Shown here piece by piece: positions 32,401 to 33,235 of a stretch of 33,235 bases of DNA. The DNA is from Candidatus Yaniella excrementigallinarum (GTDB lineage: Bacteria; Actinomycetota; Actinomycetes; Actinomycetales; Micrococcaceae), in NCBI GenBank assembly GCA_019113675.1, contig DXHA01000054.1, positions 1 to 33,235 of the forward strand. Direction: 5' to 3'. The notes beneath the pieces were generated by a model. That model made no database searches. It saw only the letters and a list, made by a program, of their open reading frames with translations, and was not told the origin of the DNA. The translations under genes were made by a program, and so were the position numbers. Positions within the stretch are counted from its first letter, which is position 1, and every line of letters begins with the position of its first letter.

Positions 32401-33235
32401 CAACCAATGATTCCCCAGCCACAATATGATCAACAGCCCGCTGCTGCGAGTCATCCAAGTCAACGACCAGTGTCTCGGTGGCGGGGTCGCGCTGATCCAA
32501 CGGTGTGGGCTCAAAGGAAAGTTGTGGAGCTTCTGCTGGAAAACTGGCTTCTTCGGTGCCGGCTGCAACATCATAGAGTCCATTGATGACGGCGTGGTCT
32601 GGATCGACTACCTCGCTTGATGCTGTGTCCGAGAGATCAGCAAACGTCGAAATCAGTAAGCGATGTTCTACCACTAGTCCACGTACTTTTGCGGTGTGGC
32701 TGCGTAGCAGATCCAATGTGGGTAATGGTTCGAGCTTGGCCGTGGTGTAAGCCGCTTCCTCGTAAGTTTGCGGGTCTAAGGTGATACCGTATTGACTTTC
32801 GAAATAGCGTACCAAGGCGGGATTAAGCCGGGCGGGACCGATGATTTGCACATCGTAATCATCGCGGTTGGCGCGGGAAGCCAGACGCACCGGTGCCAGT
32901 AATACCGGTGCAGATAGCTGTTGGTTGACGCCGTCCTCGGTTGAGCGCCAGGTCGCTAGGCCAGCAGCCAGATAACCAACGTTGATGCCCCGGTCGGCTA
33001 GCAGCTCACGCACCTTGGTGTCGATAGCTTCAGCCGTCTGAATGCTGCGATGCATTTCGGGTTGATCTCGCAGCAGTGTGGTCAAACGTGTACGCCGAGC
33101 AGACAGAAACTGGGTGAGCCCACTGGGCTGGGAGTGCGTGACATCGATAGAGTTTGATCTAGTCGGCGCGTATCGCAACATGGTGTCGGACTCAGTGCCG
33201 GTTGCGATTTCGGAAAGCCACCGCGAAAAGTCTTG
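29498..33235 (-). CDS. Large helicase-like protein with altered ATPase motifs and C-terminal nuclease-like domain (5' end outside window)
   Basis: The minus-strand frame runs unbroken past the ATG at 33181 to the right edge. The extra residues (DFSRWLSEIATG) fit the family's N-terminus, so the true start lies outside and the visible part has about 1245 residues. The first part has the LDLTH-like SIDVTHSQPSGLTQFL block. The helicase core has SAPPGTGQTQTAVG as its P-loop; the codon at 32375-32377 is Gln where Lys is required for ATP hydrolysis. Where DEAS and GDPKQLPP are expected it has LVLDAETIGLATG and VVAFGDAVSGRP. The C-terminal segment, with VAVAYDGAPRHHQTA and LWAIDVFTDP, resembles the Vsr/MTES-type nuclease tail. 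It is likely a degenerate relative of superfamily 1 helicases. Its cellular role is unknown. Confidence 0.75.
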   Translation of the reverse strand, partial: QDFSRWLSEIATGTESDTMLRYAPTRSNSIDVTHSQPSGLTQFLSARRTRLTTLLRDQPEMHRSIQTAEAIDTKVRELLADRGINVGYLAAGLATWRSTEDGVNQQLSAPVLLAPVRLASRANRDDYDVQIIGPARLNPALVRYFESQYGITLDPQTYEEAAYTTAKLEPLPTLDLLRSHTAKVRGLVVEHRLLISTFADLSDTASSEVVDPDHAVINGLYDVAAGTEEASFPAEAPQLSFEPTPLDQRDPATETLVVDLDDSQQRAVDHIVAGESLVVSAPPGTGQTQTAVGAAVGLAQEGKRVLVVAENTSTLSEFSNRLAEIQLDPLLLSVQADTGPKEVTDQLVRSLLSAERAKEPAVRRIHETLRDVRRQLLEHGRSLHEVRERWQCSPIQAMNELVTLMNADPAPATAVRLKRSVLDATVDREQVAEQLRYAAELGAFEQSATQSPWYGARLRNVHEAEAAFELAQQVNDQLSEVAPRFEAATTHAQLTMGTTITEWTKQVELLREVRDTLDKFTPDIFDRPVTDLIAATATGSWRKQQGIDMSAMTRTRLRWLAREYIRPGVDIPNLHDALVQVQNQLNAWTQWASSKRNPVIPTGIESLATDINELFDNLNQLQDMLAPAPTEAEHLTKLDAGTLHEVLSQLVADSHTLHTLPERTIVIDQLTEQGLEELLHDFQTRGVTSDQVTSELEVAWWQSALEAMVSADEHLAATSGTQLARLEEEFRIADSAHLASGPSRVRHSLATVWEKATRSYPDAADSLRRLLRTGGANVETILSINPRLLQPLVPILTTSPLALAELPASVTFDTVLVLDAETIGLATGLGAISRAEQVVAFGDAVSGRPVAFQVSIDPTARASQPRQAESMHRALTRVLPVVPLKTLHRGVNQYLTRMLGQQLYDGALDRAATPQELASGSHVGLTAEYLTEPGSPGMGDDGVESTTAEVTRTVDAVFEHFRDHPERSLAVIAANTAHARRIAESIRYNLPNHRWATKFFSADTAPSNEAFIVAPMERAHGVVADDIIFTLGYGRTASGKVVHHFGPLSEHHGVEYYATSFTRARKHISIFTAIHPHEINFDNLMSGAYYFWDLLTNLPASSEPSQSTTQSTALDYLSHDFVQHLTDRGASYHFDTHGFADLYLYTSAQHRSQHVSDYQPVAVAYDGAPRHHQTALRTRTRTIPAQLAQLGWRNTTLWAIDVFTDPIGITDSYADLLQLPQQTETTETSPVDSDTTVATPQNTEE

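Overview
The window looks like chromosome from a mid-GC actinobacterium of the order Micrococcales. My best guess is a halotolerant or animal-associated Micrococcaceae relative such as Yaniella or Enteractinococcus. This rests on the gene families (choline oxidase, RmuC, XseAB, AlaA-type aminotransferase, a degenerate actinobacterial helicase/nuclease), on GTG/TTG starts, and on many genes that appear leaderless (a TAnnnT box 6-8 nt before the start codon). It is inference, because there is no rRNA or marker gene to place it.

Layout. 1-389: 5' end of an FMN-binding glutamate-synthase-like gene running off the left edge. 702-6033: an osmoprotectant operon (BCCT choline transporter, betaine aldehyde dehydrogenase, GMC enzyme that matches choline oxidase rather than dehydrogenase at every catalytic residue I checked), closed by a strong terminator. 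6206-11468: single genes (PepSY lipoprotein, mismatch DNA glycosylase, MgtC-like protein, isochorismatase-like hydrolase, PAP2 membrane enzyme, unknown membrane protein). 11686-13788: an accessory patch, clearly higher in GC over its coding part, abutting the 3' end of ychF. It holds broken genes, a PH-domain protein, a GNAT acetyltransferase and a remnant HigB/HigA toxin-antitoxin pair in which both proteins have lost an internal segment in frame. 13789-21234: housekeeping ychF, thioredoxin, SDR, rmuC, a SnoaL-like protein, a membrane-protein gene split by one in-frame TAA, then xseA-xseB. 21257-23954: leftward operon of NUDIX hydrolase, lipoprotein and alanine-type aminotransferase. 24010-29280: TPR protein; leftward group of RimJ-type acetyltransferase, membrane protein and kinase-like phosphotransferase; 5-formyltetrahydrofolate cyclo-ligase. 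29277-33235: a large protein with superfamily 1 helicase architecture but altered ATPase motifs, followed by a small basic protein; its 5' end lies beyond the right edge.

How the genes work together. The choline operon imports choline and oxidises it to glycine betaine for osmotic protection. XseA/XseB, RmuC, the mismatch glycosylase and the helicase-like protein are DNA-maintenance functions. The most unusual item is the doubly shortened HigBA pair translationally coupled to a GNAT acetyltransferase. Next come the P-loop-altered helicase homologue, the nonsense-split membrane gene, the widespread leaderless starts, and three convergent gene pairs that share a four-base stop overlap.
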